From NCBI RefSeq assembly GCF_025751495.1, contig NZ_JAOWKZ010000005.1:355276-419275 (forward strand): a DNA stretch of 64,000 bases, read 5' to 3'. Origin of the DNA: Albidovulum litorale. GTDB lineage: Bacteria; Pseudomonadota; Alphaproteobacteria; Rhodobacterales; Rhodobacteraceae. Below, one piece after another: positions 26,853 through 36,176 of the stretch. Every line of letters begins with the position of its first letter. Within the stretch, counting starts at the first letter, position 1. The notes under the pieces are model-generated. The model saw only the letters and a program-made list of their open reading frames with translations. It searched no databases and was not told the origin of the DNA. The translations under genes were made by a program, and so were the position numbers.

Positions 26853-27760
26853 CAGTACCCCTTGGCAAAGTCGATCGCCCCGCGCAGTGGCTGGCCAGTA
26901 CGGAAGCGGGAAAGATTGTCGAGGAACCAGTCGATCTTGCGGTCGATCTCGTCGGCCGTACCGCCGCCCGAATGCTGGGTCAGGATGGTGTTGGGTGTGG
27001 TCCAGAACGGATGCCCTTCGGGCAAGGGTTCATCCCGCGTCACGTCGATGACGGCGCCGGAAAGGTGCCCGGAAACCAGAGCAGCAGCAAGGGCTGCCTC
27101 GTCAACCAGTGACCCCCGGCCGAGATTGCAAAAGATCGCACCTTGTTTCATCGCCCCAATGCGGGTGGCATCGAAAAGGTCCGCCGTCAGCGGCGTATGC
27201 GGGACGGTGACGACGACCACATCGGCCTCGGCCATTGCTGCGTCCAGTGCTGCGGCCATCCAGTCGCGCCCGAAGGTCGTGATTGTGCAGCGGAACGGCG
27301 CCAGCAACTCTGCCAGCCGCCCATTGATCGCCCCCCGTCCGAAGAGGACCACACGCGCCCCGGTCAGAAGCCGCAGTTCCGCCCGGACCGGGTCGCCGAC
27401 CCAGTCGCCTGCCGCCCTGAGGCCCTTCAGCCGGTCGATCCCGCGCTGAAGCGCAAGGATGCCCGCAAGGGCGGTCTCGGCCACCGGATCGGCGAAGAAC
27501 CCGGCGAGGTTCGTGACCTGCACAAGACCTTCCGATCGCGACCAGTCCAGTCCGGTATATTCACCGAAGCCCACCGATTCCAGCTGCAGCCAGCGAAGGC
27601 TCGCATTGGCGGCAACGACCTCCGGCTCCGGATTCCCGAACATGATCGGCGCGTCGAAGGGATCGGCCGGATCGCAGAGCCGCAGCGTCGCATCACCGAC
27701 CCCGCGTCTGAGACGGACCTGTTGCGCCTCGTTCAGTGGAAGGCAGACGGCTATTTCCAT
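26852..27760 (-). CDS. D-2-hydroxyacid dehydrogenase (NAD-binding)
   Basis: The 302-residue Rossmann-fold enzyme has the nucleotide loop VVLFGRGAINGRLAELL, the catalytic arginine region FCNLGRGSLVDEAAL, a DVTRDEPLPEGHPFW block with the acid of the dyad and the histidine in LTQHSGGG. It would interconvert a 2-hydroxy acid and a 2-oxo acid. The frame is open 56 codons further, but that stretch is out of family, so MEIAVCLPL at 27760 is used. One-base overlaps with both neighbours show tight coupling. Confidence 0.87.
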   Translation of the reverse strand: MEIAVCLPLNEAQQVRLRRGVGDATLRLCDPADPFDAPIMFGNPEPEVVAANASLRWLQLESVGFGEYTGLDWSRSEGLVQVTNLAGFFADPVAETALAGILALQRGIDRLKGLRAAGDWVGDPVRAELRLLTGARVVLFGRGAINGRLAELLAPFRCTITTFGRDWMAAALDAAMAEADVVVVTVPHTPLTADLFDATRIGAMKQGAIFCNLGRGSLVDEAALAAALVSGHLSGAVIDVTRDEPLPEGHPFWTTPNTILTQHSGGGTADEIDRKIDWFLDNLSRFRTGQPLRGAIDFAKGY

Positions 27761-29262
27761 CAGGCGGCCCTGGGCTGCGAGGTGCAGATCCAGATCGTCT
27801 TGGTTTGAAGGTACTGATCCATCGCCTCGGCCCCGTTGTCGCGTGAGAGCGAGCCGGATTTCTTGTAGCCGCCGAAGGGTGTTTTGACGTCTCCCTCGGA
27901 AAAACCGTTGACCGAGACGGTGCCGCAAGGCAGTCGACGCGCCATGTGGATCGCGCGGTCAATGTCGCGGGTGAAGACCGAGGCGTGCAGACCATATTCG
28001 GAATCCCGTGCGATCTGCAAAGCCTCGTCCATGCCCTTGACCGGCAGGATGCCAAGGACCGGGCCGAAGATTTCCTCGCGCGAGATGGTCATGTCAGGCG
28101 TCAGGTCGGCGAAGACGGCTGGCTGGATGAAGCAGCCCGGCCAGAAGGCGTCGCCACCGGTCAAAAGCCGCGCGCCTTCGGCCTTGCCCTTGCCGATATA
28201 GGACATGACCCGATCCTGATGTTCGACCGTGACCATCGCACCGATGGAGGTATCGGGATCGAGCGGATCGCCGACCACGAATTCTTTCGCGCGGGCAATG
28301 ATCCGATCGGCATACTCATCCGCCAGCTTCGCATCCACCAGTTGCCGCATGTTGGCCGAGCAGTTCTGCCCGCCGTTCCAGAAGGCCGACATGGCGGCAT
28401 GTTCGATGAGGTCATCATTCAGGTCGGCATCGTCGAGCACGATGAAGGGGCTCTTTCCCCCCATCTCCAGCCCGATGACCTTAAGGTTGCTCTCACCCGC
28501 ATAGCGCAGGAAATAGCCGCCGACCTCGGTCGAGCCGGTGAAGGAAACGATATCGATGTCGGGGTGCCGGCCGATGGCCTGTCCGGTCGTCTCTCCCAGT
28601 CCGGGCAAGACCGACAGGGCACCGTCCGGCACCCCGGCCTCGCGCGCCAATTCCGCCAGACGCAGGGCTGTGAGCGGTGTCTGTTCGGCAGGTTTCACGA
28701 TGCAGGAGCATCCCGCGGCGAGCGCGGGCGCGAGTTTCCAGGCCGCCATCAGTAGCGGAAAGTTCCACGGCAGGACCAGCCCGACGACACCGGCCGGTTC
28801 CTTGACGATGAGCGCGAGGTTCTCCTCACCCGTGGGCGCGACCTTGCCAAAGCTCTTGTCGGCAAGCTCGGCATACCATTGGAAGAAGGTCGGCACTTCG
28901 TTGCCGATCTCGTGCAGGCAATCGGTGATGGTCTTGCCGCTGTCGAGGCTTTCGAGAACTGCCAGCTCCTCACGATGTTCGCGCACCAGATCGGCGAGTT
29001 TCAGCAGCACAGCCTTGCGTTCCTCGGGCGCGGCGCGTGACCAGACGCCGTCGTCGAAGGCCCGGCGCGCCGCCGCAACGGCGCGATCCACATCGGTGCC
29101 GGTGCAATGGGCGACCGACGTCAGCGTCTCACCCGTCGCGGGATTGATCGTGGCGAAGCTTCCCCCGTCCGAGGCATCGGCGAAGCGGCCCGCGATGAAG
29201 GCGCGGGTTTCGGGTTTGAGGCTCGACGCGATGTTCTGTGCCTGTGCTTTCGTCAATGACAT
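27760..29262 (-). CDS. Aldehyde dehydrogenase (NAD(P)+)
   Basis: The 500-residue aldehyde dehydrogenase has the catalytic glutamate in LEMGGKSPFIVLDDADL and the cysteine in GGQNCSANMRQLV. The N-terminus MSLTKAQAQNIASSLKP and the ending YLQTKTIWI match gamma-aminobutyraldehyde/PuuC-like members. It oxidises an aldehyde to its acid; with a DHDPS-family enzyme nearby, an oxoglutarate semialdehyde is one candidate. The frame is open upstream to 29526, but that part overlaps the permease gene. The stop overlaps the next start (TGATG). Confidence 0.9.
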   Translation of the reverse strand: MSLTKAQAQNIASSLKPETRAFIAGRFADASDGGSFATINPATGETLTSVAHCTGTDVDRAVAAARRAFDDGVWSRAAPEERKAVLLKLADLVREHREELAVLESLDSGKTITDCLHEIGNEVPTFFQWYAELADKSFGKVAPTGEENLALIVKEPAGVVGLVLPWNFPLLMAAWKLAPALAAGCSCIVKPAEQTPLTALRLAELAREAGVPDGALSVLPGLGETTGQAIGRHPDIDIVSFTGSTEVGGYFLRYAGESNLKVIGLEMGGKSPFIVLDDADLNDDLIEHAAMSAFWNGGQNCSANMRQLVDAKLADEYADRIIARAKEFVVGDPLDPDTSIGAMVTVEHQDRVMSYIGKGKAEGARLLTGGDAFWPGCFIQPAVFADLTPDMTISREEIFGPVLGILPVKGMDEALQIARDSEYGLHASVFTRDIDRAIHMARRLPCGTVSVNGFSEGDVKTPFGGYKKSGSLSRDNGAEAMDQYLQTKTIWICTSQPRAA

Positions 29263-29279
29263 GGAAACCTCCGCTTCTG

Positions 29280-30086
29280 TCAATGTGCGGTCCGGCGGAC
29301 CGAGATGTGCCAGGGGATGAGCAGCCGTTCGGCCAGCGTCACGATGCCAAAAAGGCCGAGTCCGAGCAGCGTCAGGAAGAAGATCCCCGCGAAGGCAAGA
29401 TCGGGCCGCATGTTGCCGGTCACGATCTGGATGTAGAAACCCAGCCCCTCGTCCGAACCGATGAACTCGGCGATCGCCGCGCCGACGGTGGCGTTGATCG
29501 CGGCGTATTTGAAGCCGACGAAGCATTGCGGCAAGGCGGCGGGCAGGCGGATCTTGAGGAAGGTGGTCCAGACGCTCGCCCCGGTCGAGCGGGCGAAGCG
29601 GGTCAGTTCCTCAGAAAGCGAATTGAACGCGAGGATCGCATTCAGGACGATGGGGAAGAAGCAGACGAGGAAGACGATGATCACCTTGGGCAGAAGGCCG
29701 AAACCCAGCCACGAGATGAACAAGGGCGCGAAGGCGATCTTCGGCACCATCTCGATACAGACAAGGAACGGATAGATGGTGCGCCTCAGGATCGTCGAGA
29801 AGGCGATCGCCAGACCGATGGGCAGGGCAAGAACGATAGCGACGACATAGCCCAGCACGGTCTCCAGCCCGGTGACGTAGGTGTAATAGAGCAGCCGGTC
29901 CAGATCGGCGGCGCCTTTCTGCACGATCAGCGAGGGCGGTGTGAGGATGTAGCGCGGGATGTCGAACCAGACGACGGCATATTCCCAGAACAGGAAAAAG
30001 CCGATGAAGAAGGCGATGAACATCCACGACCGCACAATCGTGTCGGATGCACGCATCAGCAGGGACGGTTTGTCAGATGACGCCAT
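29280..30086 (-). CDS. NitT/TauT-type ABC transporter permease
   Basis: The 268-residue membrane protein has the SsuC/TauC-type EAA loop (RSTGASVWTTFLKIRLPAALP) and ends VTLAERLLIPWHISV. It forms the channel for the binding protein encoded at 30899. The ATG at 30086 lies 14 bases inside the ATPase gene, so translation is coupled. Relatives import sulfonates, nitrate, pyrimidines or aromatic acids, which is broader than the sugar-acid enzymes alongside would suggest. Confidence 0.87.
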   Translation of the reverse strand: MASSDKPSLLMRASDTIVRSWMFIAFFIGFFLFWEYAVVWFDIPRYILTPPSLIVQKGAADLDRLLYYTYVTGLETVLGYVVAIVLALPIGLAIAFSTILRRTIYPFLVCIEMVPKIAFAPLFISWLGFGLLPKVIIVFLVCFFPIVLNAILAFNSLSEELTRFARSTGASVWTTFLKIRLPAALPQCFVGFKYAAINATVGAAIAEFIGSDEGLGFYIQIVTGNMRPDLAFAGIFFLTLLGLGLFGIVTLAERLLIPWHISVRRTAH

Positions 30087-30840
30087 AATTGCGGAAAATC
30101 TCCTGTGTTTCGCGCACATAGGCGGTGAACTCGGGCGAGCTTTTGACATCGAAGTCGCGCGGGAAGGGCAGGTCGATGTCGATGATCCGCTCGATCCGTC
30201 CGGGTCTTGGTGTGATGACCGCGACGCGGGTCGAAAGCTGGATCGCCTCTTCGATTGAATGGGTTACGAAGACCACCGTGGGCCGTTTCTGCATCCAGAG
30301 CGATTGCAGGTCCTTGCGGATGTTTTCACGCGTCATCGCATCGAGTTTGCCGAGGGGTTCGTCGAGAAGCATCGTTTTCGGCTTGTGCACCATCGCCTGA
30401 CAGAAGGCCGCGCGTTGCTGCATGCCGCCAGACAGTTCGTGTGGAAAGCGCTCCTGAAAATCCTGCAGATGGACCGAGCGCAAGAGTTCCTCGACGTCGT
30501 CCTCCCGGCTGGCCGGGTCGATGCCGCGCATCTCCAGTTGCAGGTCGATATTACCGCGCACGGTGCGCCAGGGCACTAGCGTATTGTCCTGAAACATGAT
30601 GCCGATATCGGTCTGCGGTCCCGTCACTTTGCGGTCCGCGAGTGTGATTTCGCCTTTGGTGATACTCAGCAGTCCCGCGATCATCAGCATCAGCGTGGAC
30701 TTGCCGCAGCCCGAGGGGCCCAGAAGCGAGATGAATTCGCCGTCCTCGATGGTCATATCGACCGGCCCGAAGGCATGCACCGCTCCGGCGCCGGAGCCGA
30801 AGACTTTCGTCACACCGGCGAGATCAATCAGGGTCGACAT
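30073..30840 (-). CDS. NitT/TauT-type ABC transporter ATP-binding protein
   Basis: The 255-residue ATPase has Walker A LLGPSGCGKST, the Q-loop GIMFQDNTLVPWRTV, signature ELSGGMQQRAAF, Walker B KTMLLDEP and the switch histidine in VFVTHSIEEA. The Q-loop wording is that of the SsuB/TauB class. It energises the permease that follows. It lies 58 bases after the binding-protein gene. Confidence 0.9.
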   Translation of the reverse strand: MSTLIDLAGVTKVFGSGAGAVHAFGPVDMTIEDGEFISLLGPSGCGKSTLMLMIAGLLSITKGEITLADRKVTGPQTDIGIMFQDNTLVPWRTVRGNIDLQLEMRGIDPASREDDVEELLRSVHLQDFQERFPHELSGGMQQRAAFCQAMVHKPKTMLLDEPLGKLDAMTRENIRKDLQSLWMQKRPTVVFVTHSIEEAIQLSTRVAVITPRPGRIERIIDIDLPFPRDFDVKSSPEFTAYVRETQEIFRNYGVI

Positions 30841-30898
30841 GTCCGATTTCCGTTAATGAAGGCGCCGGGGGCAGGGAGCGCGCCCCCGGCGCAATAGG

Positions 30899-31894
30899 TC
30901 ACTCGATGAAGTCGTTGGTATAGAACGACGCCGGATCCGCGTTCGGATCAAGGTCGTTGTATTCCTTCATCAGGGCAACCATGCCCTCCCAGTCGGACGC
31001 CACGTTCAGACCGATCTTCCGGTCGGTATTGGCATTCGAGTAGAGCAGGCCCAGTGTCACGTCGAGCACGGCGCGCGACTGCGCCTTACCCTCATCCTCG
31101 GCCATGGTGCCGCCGACGATGTCGGCCATGGCGTTCACGGCGGCATCCGGATCGGCCTCGGTGGCGGCATAGGCTTTCATCGTCGCACCGACAAAGCGTT
31201 TCACGAGGTCGGGATTGTTCGCGACAAGGTCCTTGCGGGTCGAGATGCAGTAGCCGACCTGGTTTACCCCAAAGTCGCTGTAGGGGAAAATTACCGGCGG
31301 CTCGCCGCCATTGGCCTTGATCTCGGCCGGCTTGTCGTCGATGCCGCCCAATATGCCAACGGCGTCGCCTGCGCCTTGCAGATAGCTCGACACCAGCGCC
31401 CCGTCCGGCACGTTCGTCAGGTTGATGTCCTCTGCCGTCAGCCCGGCATTGGCTAGGACGATCGGAAAGAAGGTGTTCACACCGGCATTCGCCGTGGTCA
31501 GCAGCTTCTTGCCCTTCAGATCGCCGATTTCCTTCACGCCGCTGTCAGGCCGGACAAGGATCGCCTCGGACCCCATCGCGTCGATCACGCCGACAGAGAT
31601 GATCTCGGCCCCTTGTGAGGCGAGGTTGACGAGTGCGCCGCAGGAGCCATAGGCGAAATCGCTGTCGCCGTTGGCGACCAGCCGGTGGGCCGAGGACGAG
31701 CCGTTGCCGGAGCGGATATCGAGGTTGATCCCGGCATCCTTGTAGATGCCCATATCCTTACCATAGGCGAAGCCAGCGTGAGAGCCATAATACATCCAGT
31801 TCAGCCGCAGACGCACATCGTCCTGGGCCATGGCCGCCCCGGTGAACGCGGTCAGCGTCACGGCAGCAGCAAACATTGCTTTCATCTTGGTCAT
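30899..31894 (-). CDS. NMT1/THI5-like periplasmic substrate-binding protein
   Basis: The 331-residue secreted protein has a signal peptide ending AAMA and then LRLNWMYYGSHAGFAYGKDMG, the hallmark start of the NMT1/SsuA-like family. A later GDLKGKKLLTTANAG is typical of the first lobe. It captures the imported compound for the ABC transporter at 29280-30840. Family members bind pyrimidine precursors, sulfonates and other small acids. It is co-oriented with the catabolic genes, so the ligand is probably their substrate. Confidence 0.88.
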   Translation of the reverse strand: MTKMKAMFAAAVTLTAFTGAAMAQDDVRLRLNWMYYGSHAGFAYGKDMGIYKDAGINLDIRSGNGSSSAHRLVANGDSDFAYGSCGALVNLASQGAEIISVGVIDAMGSEAILVRPDSGVKEIGDLKGKKLLTTANAGVNTFFPIVLANAGLTAEDINLTNVPDGALVSSYLQGAGDAVGILGGIDDKPAEIKANGGEPPVIFPYSDFGVNQVGYCISTRKDLVANNPDLVKRFVGATMKAYAATEADPDAAVNAMADIVGGTMAEDEGKAQSRAVLDVTLGLLYSNANTDRKIGLNVASDWEGMVALMKEYNDLDPNADPASFYTNDFIE

Positions 31895-31924
31895 TCCAGT
31901 CTCCTCCCTAGAAGTCGTTGCATT

Positions 31925-32887
31925 TCACTTTTCAAGCAACCGCGGCACGCCGATTGCTTTCATCATCGCGTGGCAGCGGTCGCGGTAAAGTTCACGGATA
32001 TCGCGCGTCGGCGGGCGGCAGCGGCTCGACGGCAGGCCGATCAGCTCCATGCAGAGCTTGTCGAGATAGCCGTCGCCAGAGGTGTAGTTATGTTCGATAT
32101 CGACCCAGAGCTTGTAGAAGGGCATGCCTTCCTCGACCAGCATCCGGGCGATCTCGGCATAATTCCCCGCCCGGACCTCATCGACCAGCCTGATCCCCCA
32201 TTCCGGCCAGAAGTTGCAGTGATGCACCTCGAAGGCGCGGGCGCCGAGCGCGGGCATGGCGCTGACGGGGAACAGAAGGTTGTTGTCGATGATGGTGAAG
32301 CGGTCGGAGAAGTTCGAGGTCACATCCTCGAACTCCATCGCGTCGGTGCGGGGCGTTGCCCATTTCAGGCCGACGATGTTCGGGATCTCGGCAAGCCGTT
32401 CGATCATGCCGAACGAGAGGTTCTGGCTGGTCCAGAATGTGTTGTAGATGATCAGCCCGATCCCCGGCGCGGCTTCGGCGGCGGCGCGGACATACTCCTC
32501 GAAATCGGCCTCGGTATGGGCGAAGTAGAAGGGGCACGAAACCTGAATGAACGTGGCCCCCAGTGCTTCGGCCGCCTTGGCGAGCCGGATCAATTCCAGT
32601 GTTGATGTGGTCTGCGCCCCCATCGCGACGGGGGCCGCGCCGCCAACCTCTTCCACCACCACTTCAGCCACGCGGATGCGTTCGTCGAAGGTCATGGTGG
32701 AAAAGTCGCCCGCCGCGCCGCCGGCAAGGAAGGTCGCGTAATCCGCCGTTAATCCGGCATCGACAAGAAACCGGACATAGGCCCGCAACGCCGCCTCGTC
32801 GACCTCCATCGCCGGGGTGTCCCGGAACGGGGTCGGGATCGTCACGTAACACCCTTCCAGGGCCTTTTTCATCTTTTCCGGTGTCAC
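31925..32887 (-). CDS. DHDPS/NAL-family lyase or dehydratase
   Basis: The 320-residue TIM-barrel protein has the Schiff-base lysine in NIVGLKWATP and the tyrosine in LIIYNTFWTS. The pyruvate-binding glycine block reads GGAAGDFSTMT, with aspartate instead of the common glutamate. The family adds or removes pyruvate or dehydrates 2-keto-3-deoxy acids. The GTG start at 32887 follows a GAGGAC site; ATG 32872 is an alternative. It is the first gene of the minus-strand operon, divergent from the GlxA-type regulator. Confidence 0.87.
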   Translation of the reverse strand: MTPEKMKKALEGCYVTIPTPFRDTPAMEVDEAALRAYVRFLVDAGLTADYATFLAGGAAGDFSTMTFDERIRVAEVVVEEVGGAAPVAMGAQTTSTLELIRLAKAAEALGATFIQVSCPFYFAHTEADFEEYVRAAAEAAPGIGLIIYNTFWTSQNLSFGMIERLAEIPNIVGLKWATPRTDAMEFEDVTSNFSDRFTIIDNNLLFPVSAMPALGARAFEVHHCNFWPEWGIRLVDEVRAGNYAEIARMLVEEGMPFYKLWVDIEHNYTSGDGYLDKLCMELIGLPSSRCRPPTRDIRELYRDRCHAMMKAIGVPRLLEK

Positions 32888-33105
32888 GGTCGGTCCTCAT
32901 CTGGTCGGGCACAATCCTTTCGCACACGGACAGCACACAAGTGATCCGTCGCGAACCGAAAGGTCCTTTTTTTCTATTTTCAGGATCAGGGTTACGACAC
33001 GCGGTGTTTCCCCGATGCCCCAGTCTTGCGCCCTCTCGTTCGCATTGATTGATAATTCTAGCCAACGAGTTGATTCTTTCGGCCAAATATCGTCAATCTG
33101 TCGGG

Positions 33106-34143
33106 ATGAGCACACTTGTTTCATCCGCCGCCATCCCGCAGTTCAATTTCCTTCTGCAGCCGGAATTTCCGCTCAACGCGCTGATTCTGGCCTCCGATGC
33201 GCTGCGGATCGCGAACCAGAATTCCGGGGCAGAACTGTTCCGGTGGTGTTATGTCAGCGAAATCGGCGAACCGGTCCGCGCTTCCAACCAGATGTGGTTC
33301 GCGGCCGATCATGCGCTCGACGATATGCCGAGGGCGGATGTCTATCTGCTCTTCGAAGGTAACCTGCCCACGCAGAACATCTCTCGCGCGCTTCTCGGCC
33401 GTCTCCGCGAAGCCGGGCGCTATGGCGCGATTGTGGGCGGCATTGACACCGGTGCGTTTGCCCTGGCGCGGGCGGGGCTGAGCGGAACCGAGACCGCCCC
33501 GGAAACGGTGGTGCACTGGGAGGCAGAGGCCTCCTTCCGCGAGGAGTTTCCGGCAGCAAAACCCGAAGACCGCATCTACCGCATTTCTGGCAACCGCGCG
33601 CATTGTGCAGGTGGGGTGGCAACACTCGACATGATGCTTGATCTCATCACCCGCTTTCACAACGAGGCGCTGGCCAATGAGGTTGCGAATGCGCTGATCC
33701 ACACCCGCCGTCCGTCCGAAACCGAACAGCGTGGCGACGCTGGCGTCGGGTCGAAGCAAGCCAGGCAGGCCGAGCGCATCGTCAGCCTGATGGAGCAGAA
33801 TCTGGACTTTCCGCTCAGCCTGCCGGAAATCGCGGAGGCGGTTGGATTGCCGGAACGGTCTCTGGTCCGGATGTGCCGTCGAATCTTCGGCGAATCCCCG
33901 ATGCGGCTCTATCTGCATATCCGGCTACAGGCGGCGCGGAACATCTTGTTTTACGAGGAATATTCGATCAAGGACGTGGCACTTTCCTGCGGGTTTTCCT
34001 ATCCGGCGGTGTTCTCGCGGGCCTTCAAACAGCAATTCGGCCAGACCCCCAGAGCCTTCCGCGCGGCATTGCGTGATCGGCAACGACAGGGAATGCGGCC
34101 GGAAATACGTCGGCTGATCACTTCGTCTGATCGCGCGGCCTGA
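33106..34143 (+). CDS. GlxA-family transcriptional regulator (DJ-1/PfpI + AraC HTH)
   Basis: The 345-residue regulator has an N-terminal amidotransferase-like domain (about 10-190, with GAIVGGIDTGAFALARAGLS and NRAHCAGGVATLDMMLDLI) and a C-terminal AraC-type DNA-binding domain (about 235-325, with LPEIAEAVGLPERSL and DVALSCGFSYPAVFSRAFKQ). GlxA-type regulators often control quaternary-amine or amino acid catabolism. The start MSTLVSSAAIPQF is chosen because the upstream extension uses only an ATT. It is divergent from the DHDPS-ABC-enolase operon and probably controls it. Confidence 0.87.
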   Translation: MSTLVSSAAIPQFNFLLQPEFPLNALILASDALRIANQNSGAELFRWCYVSEIGEPVRASNQMWFAADHALDDMPRADVYLLFEGNLPTQNISRALLGRLREAGRYGAIVGGIDTGAFALARAGLSGTETAPETVVHWEAEASFREEFPAAKPEDRIYRISGNRAHCAGGVATLDMMLDLITRFHNEALANEVANALIHTRRPSETEQRGDAGVGSKQARQAERIVSLMEQNLDFPLSLPEIAEAVGLPERSLVRMCRRIFGESPMRLYLHIRLQAARNILFYEEYSIKDVALSCGFSYPAVFSRAFKQQFGQTPRAFRAALRDRQRQGMRPEIRRLITSSDRAA

Positions 34144-34157
34144 ACCTCAGGCGCCGT

Positions 34158-36176
34158 TCAGAGCGCATCGCGCGGAATATGGCAACGGATGGCATGGCCA
34201 TGGCCGTCAGCCTGCCACGGTGGAACCTCGGTATCGCATTGCGGGCCAAGCTTGCGCGGACAGCGGCGCTGGAACGGGCAGCCATGGGCCGGCGGCGACA
34301 GTTCCACGATATCGGCCGCAGAGAGTGTGGGCGCGGTGTCCGGATCGGGCTCCAGAACGGCTCCGAGCAGAACCTCCGTATAGGGATGCGACGGTGCGGC
34401 ATAGACAGCGGCGGCCGGTCCGATCTCGCAAAGCCGTCCCTGGTAAAGGACAGCTACCCGGTCAGAGAGCGCGCGCACGACGGCAAGGTCGTGACTGACA
34501 AACACATAGGCGGTGTTCCGGCTGCGTCGCAGTTGATCGAGAAGATCGAGCACCGCAGCCTGAACCGAAACATCCAGCGCGGACGTCACCTCGTCGCACA
34601 GCACAAGGTCCGGTTCTGCCGCGAAGGCGCGGGCCACGGCAACCCGCTGCTTTTCGCCGCCCGACAACTGACTTGGCAGCCTGTCCATGTAATGGGCGCC
34701 AAGACGAACGCTTTCCAGAAGGTCTTCGGTACGCTGACGCAGCGCCTCGCCCGACAGGCCGAAGTAAAGCTTGAGCGGTTGCGCGAGGATCTCGGCGATG
34801 GTCTGGCGCGGGTTGAGACTTTCGTCAGGGTTCTGGAAGATAAGCTGCACGCGACGCAACTGATCGGGGCGGCGGGTATCGACGAGTGGCGGCAGCACCC
34901 CGTCGCCTGCCAGTTCGATGCGTCCGCCTGCAGGCGGCAACAGACCGGCCACCGCCTTCAGGATCGTGGATTTTCCTGATCCGCTTTCGCCGACAAGGCC
35001 AAGCGTTTCGCCCTTTTCCAGTTCGATGGTGATTCCGTCCACGGTTGGTGTCGTGGCAGGTTTTCGGCCAAGGATCTGATCGATAAAACCCGGACGCGCA
35101 TAGCTTATCGACAGATCACCCAGCGACAGGATGGCGTCCTCGGCAATCACACGCGGATCGGCATCGGCAGGCGACCGGGTGGGCAGGCTGTCCGCCCGGT
35201 CGGCATGGTGGCACCTGACGCGGGCACCGGAGGGCAACGTCGCGAGCGCGGGGCGTGACGCGCGGCAAACGTCGGATGCGATCGCGCAGCGGTCGACAAA
35301 GGCGCAGCCTGCGCCGGCCTGCCCGGGGGGTGGCGGACGACCTTCGAGCGCCATTGGCAGGCGCGCGTCCGTCAACTTTGGAATCGACGCGAGCAGACCC
35401 CGTGCATAGGGATGTGCCGGATTGCGCAGAACCTCGCGCACCGGGCCTTCCAGCACGGCCTCCCCCGCATACATCACCACCACCCGGTCGCAAACCCGTG
35501 CAATGGCGCCAAGGTCGTGACTGACATAGACCATCGCCATCCCGGTCTCGGCGGCAAGGTCGCGCAGAAGTTCAAGGATATGCGCCTGCGTCGTGACGTC
35601 GAGGCCGGTCGTGGGCTCGTCGAGCAAGAGCGCCTCGGGTTCGCCCGCGAGAGCCATCGCGATCGCTGCGCGCTGCTGTTGACCGCCCGAAAGCTCGTGC
35701 GGATAGCGCCCTGCGATGGCCGAGGGATCGGGCAGGCGTACCTGCTCGAGCAACTGGACGACGCGGGCAGAATGTTCGGCTTCCGGAAGTTTGGAATGAA
35801 GCCGCAGCGCCTCGGACAACTGCGCGCCGATCTTCAGCGTCGGGGTCAGGGACTGGCCGGAATTCTGCGGGATAAGTGCGAGGCGGCCACCGCGTATCCC
35901 CTCCAATTCCTTTCGGCTCAGCGCGAACATGTCGAGACCGGCAAAGTGCGTCCCGCCGCCGATCACCCGCAGCCCCCGCTTCAGATAGCCCATCATGGCG
36001 AGCGCCAGCGTCGACTTGCCGGAACCGCTTTCCCCGACAAGGCCAAGGCTTTCGCCGCGCCGCACGGCGATGTCGATGTTGCGCAAGACGGGCAGCGTAT
36101 GGCCCGCGCGGCCGGTAAAGCCGACGGAAAGGTCGTGGACCTGGATGAGGGGCTCTTTCGTCACTGTATCCTTCAT
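34158..36176 (-). CDS. Dipeptide/oligopeptide-type ABC transporter, fused tandem ATPases
   Basis: The 672-residue protein carries two complete ATPase units in one chain, each with Walker A (GLVGESGSGKST), signature (ELSGGQQQRAAIA; QLSGGEKQRVAVA) and Walker B (LLLDEPTTGLD; VLCDEVTSALD), plus the C-terminal cysteine-containing oligopeptide extension after each. It does the work of the usual DppD and DppF pair. MKDTVTKEPLIQVHDL at 36176 is the start; a longer frame runs into the permease. The stop of the permease overlaps the ATG by one base. Confidence 0.9.
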   Translation of the reverse strand: MKDTVTKEPLIQVHDLSVGFTGRAGHTLPVLRNIDIAVRRGESLGLVGESGSGKSTLALAMMGYLKRGLRVIGGGTHFAGLDMFALSRKELEGIRGGRLALIPQNSGQSLTPTLKIGAQLSEALRLHSKLPEAEHSARVVQLLEQVRLPDPSAIAGRYPHELSGGQQQRAAIAMALAGEPEALLLDEPTTGLDVTTQAHILELLRDLAAETGMAMVYVSHDLGAIARVCDRVVVMYAGEAVLEGPVREVLRNPAHPYARGLLASIPKLTDARLPMALEGRPPPPGQAGAGCAFVDRCAIASDVCRASRPALATLPSGARVRCHHADRADSLPTRSPADADPRVIAEDAILSLGDLSISYARPGFIDQILGRKPATTPTVDGITIELEKGETLGLVGESGSGKSTILKAVAGLLPPAGGRIELAGDGVLPPLVDTRRPDQLRRVQLIFQNPDESLNPRQTIAEILAQPLKLYFGLSGEALRQRTEDLLESVRLGAHYMDRLPSQLSGGEKQRVAVARAFAAEPDLVLCDEVTSALDVSVQAAVLDLLDQLRRSRNTAYVFVSHDLAVVRALSDRVAVLYQGRLCEIGPAAAVYAAPSHPYTEVLLGAVLEPDPDTAPTLSAADIVELSPPAHGCPFQRRCPRKLGPQCDTEVPPWQADGHGHAIRCHIPRDAL

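Noticed and set aside
29263..29526. 88-codon extension of the aldehyde dehydrogenase
   Set aside because: It lies within the permease gene and does not match the family; the internal ATG at 29262 does.
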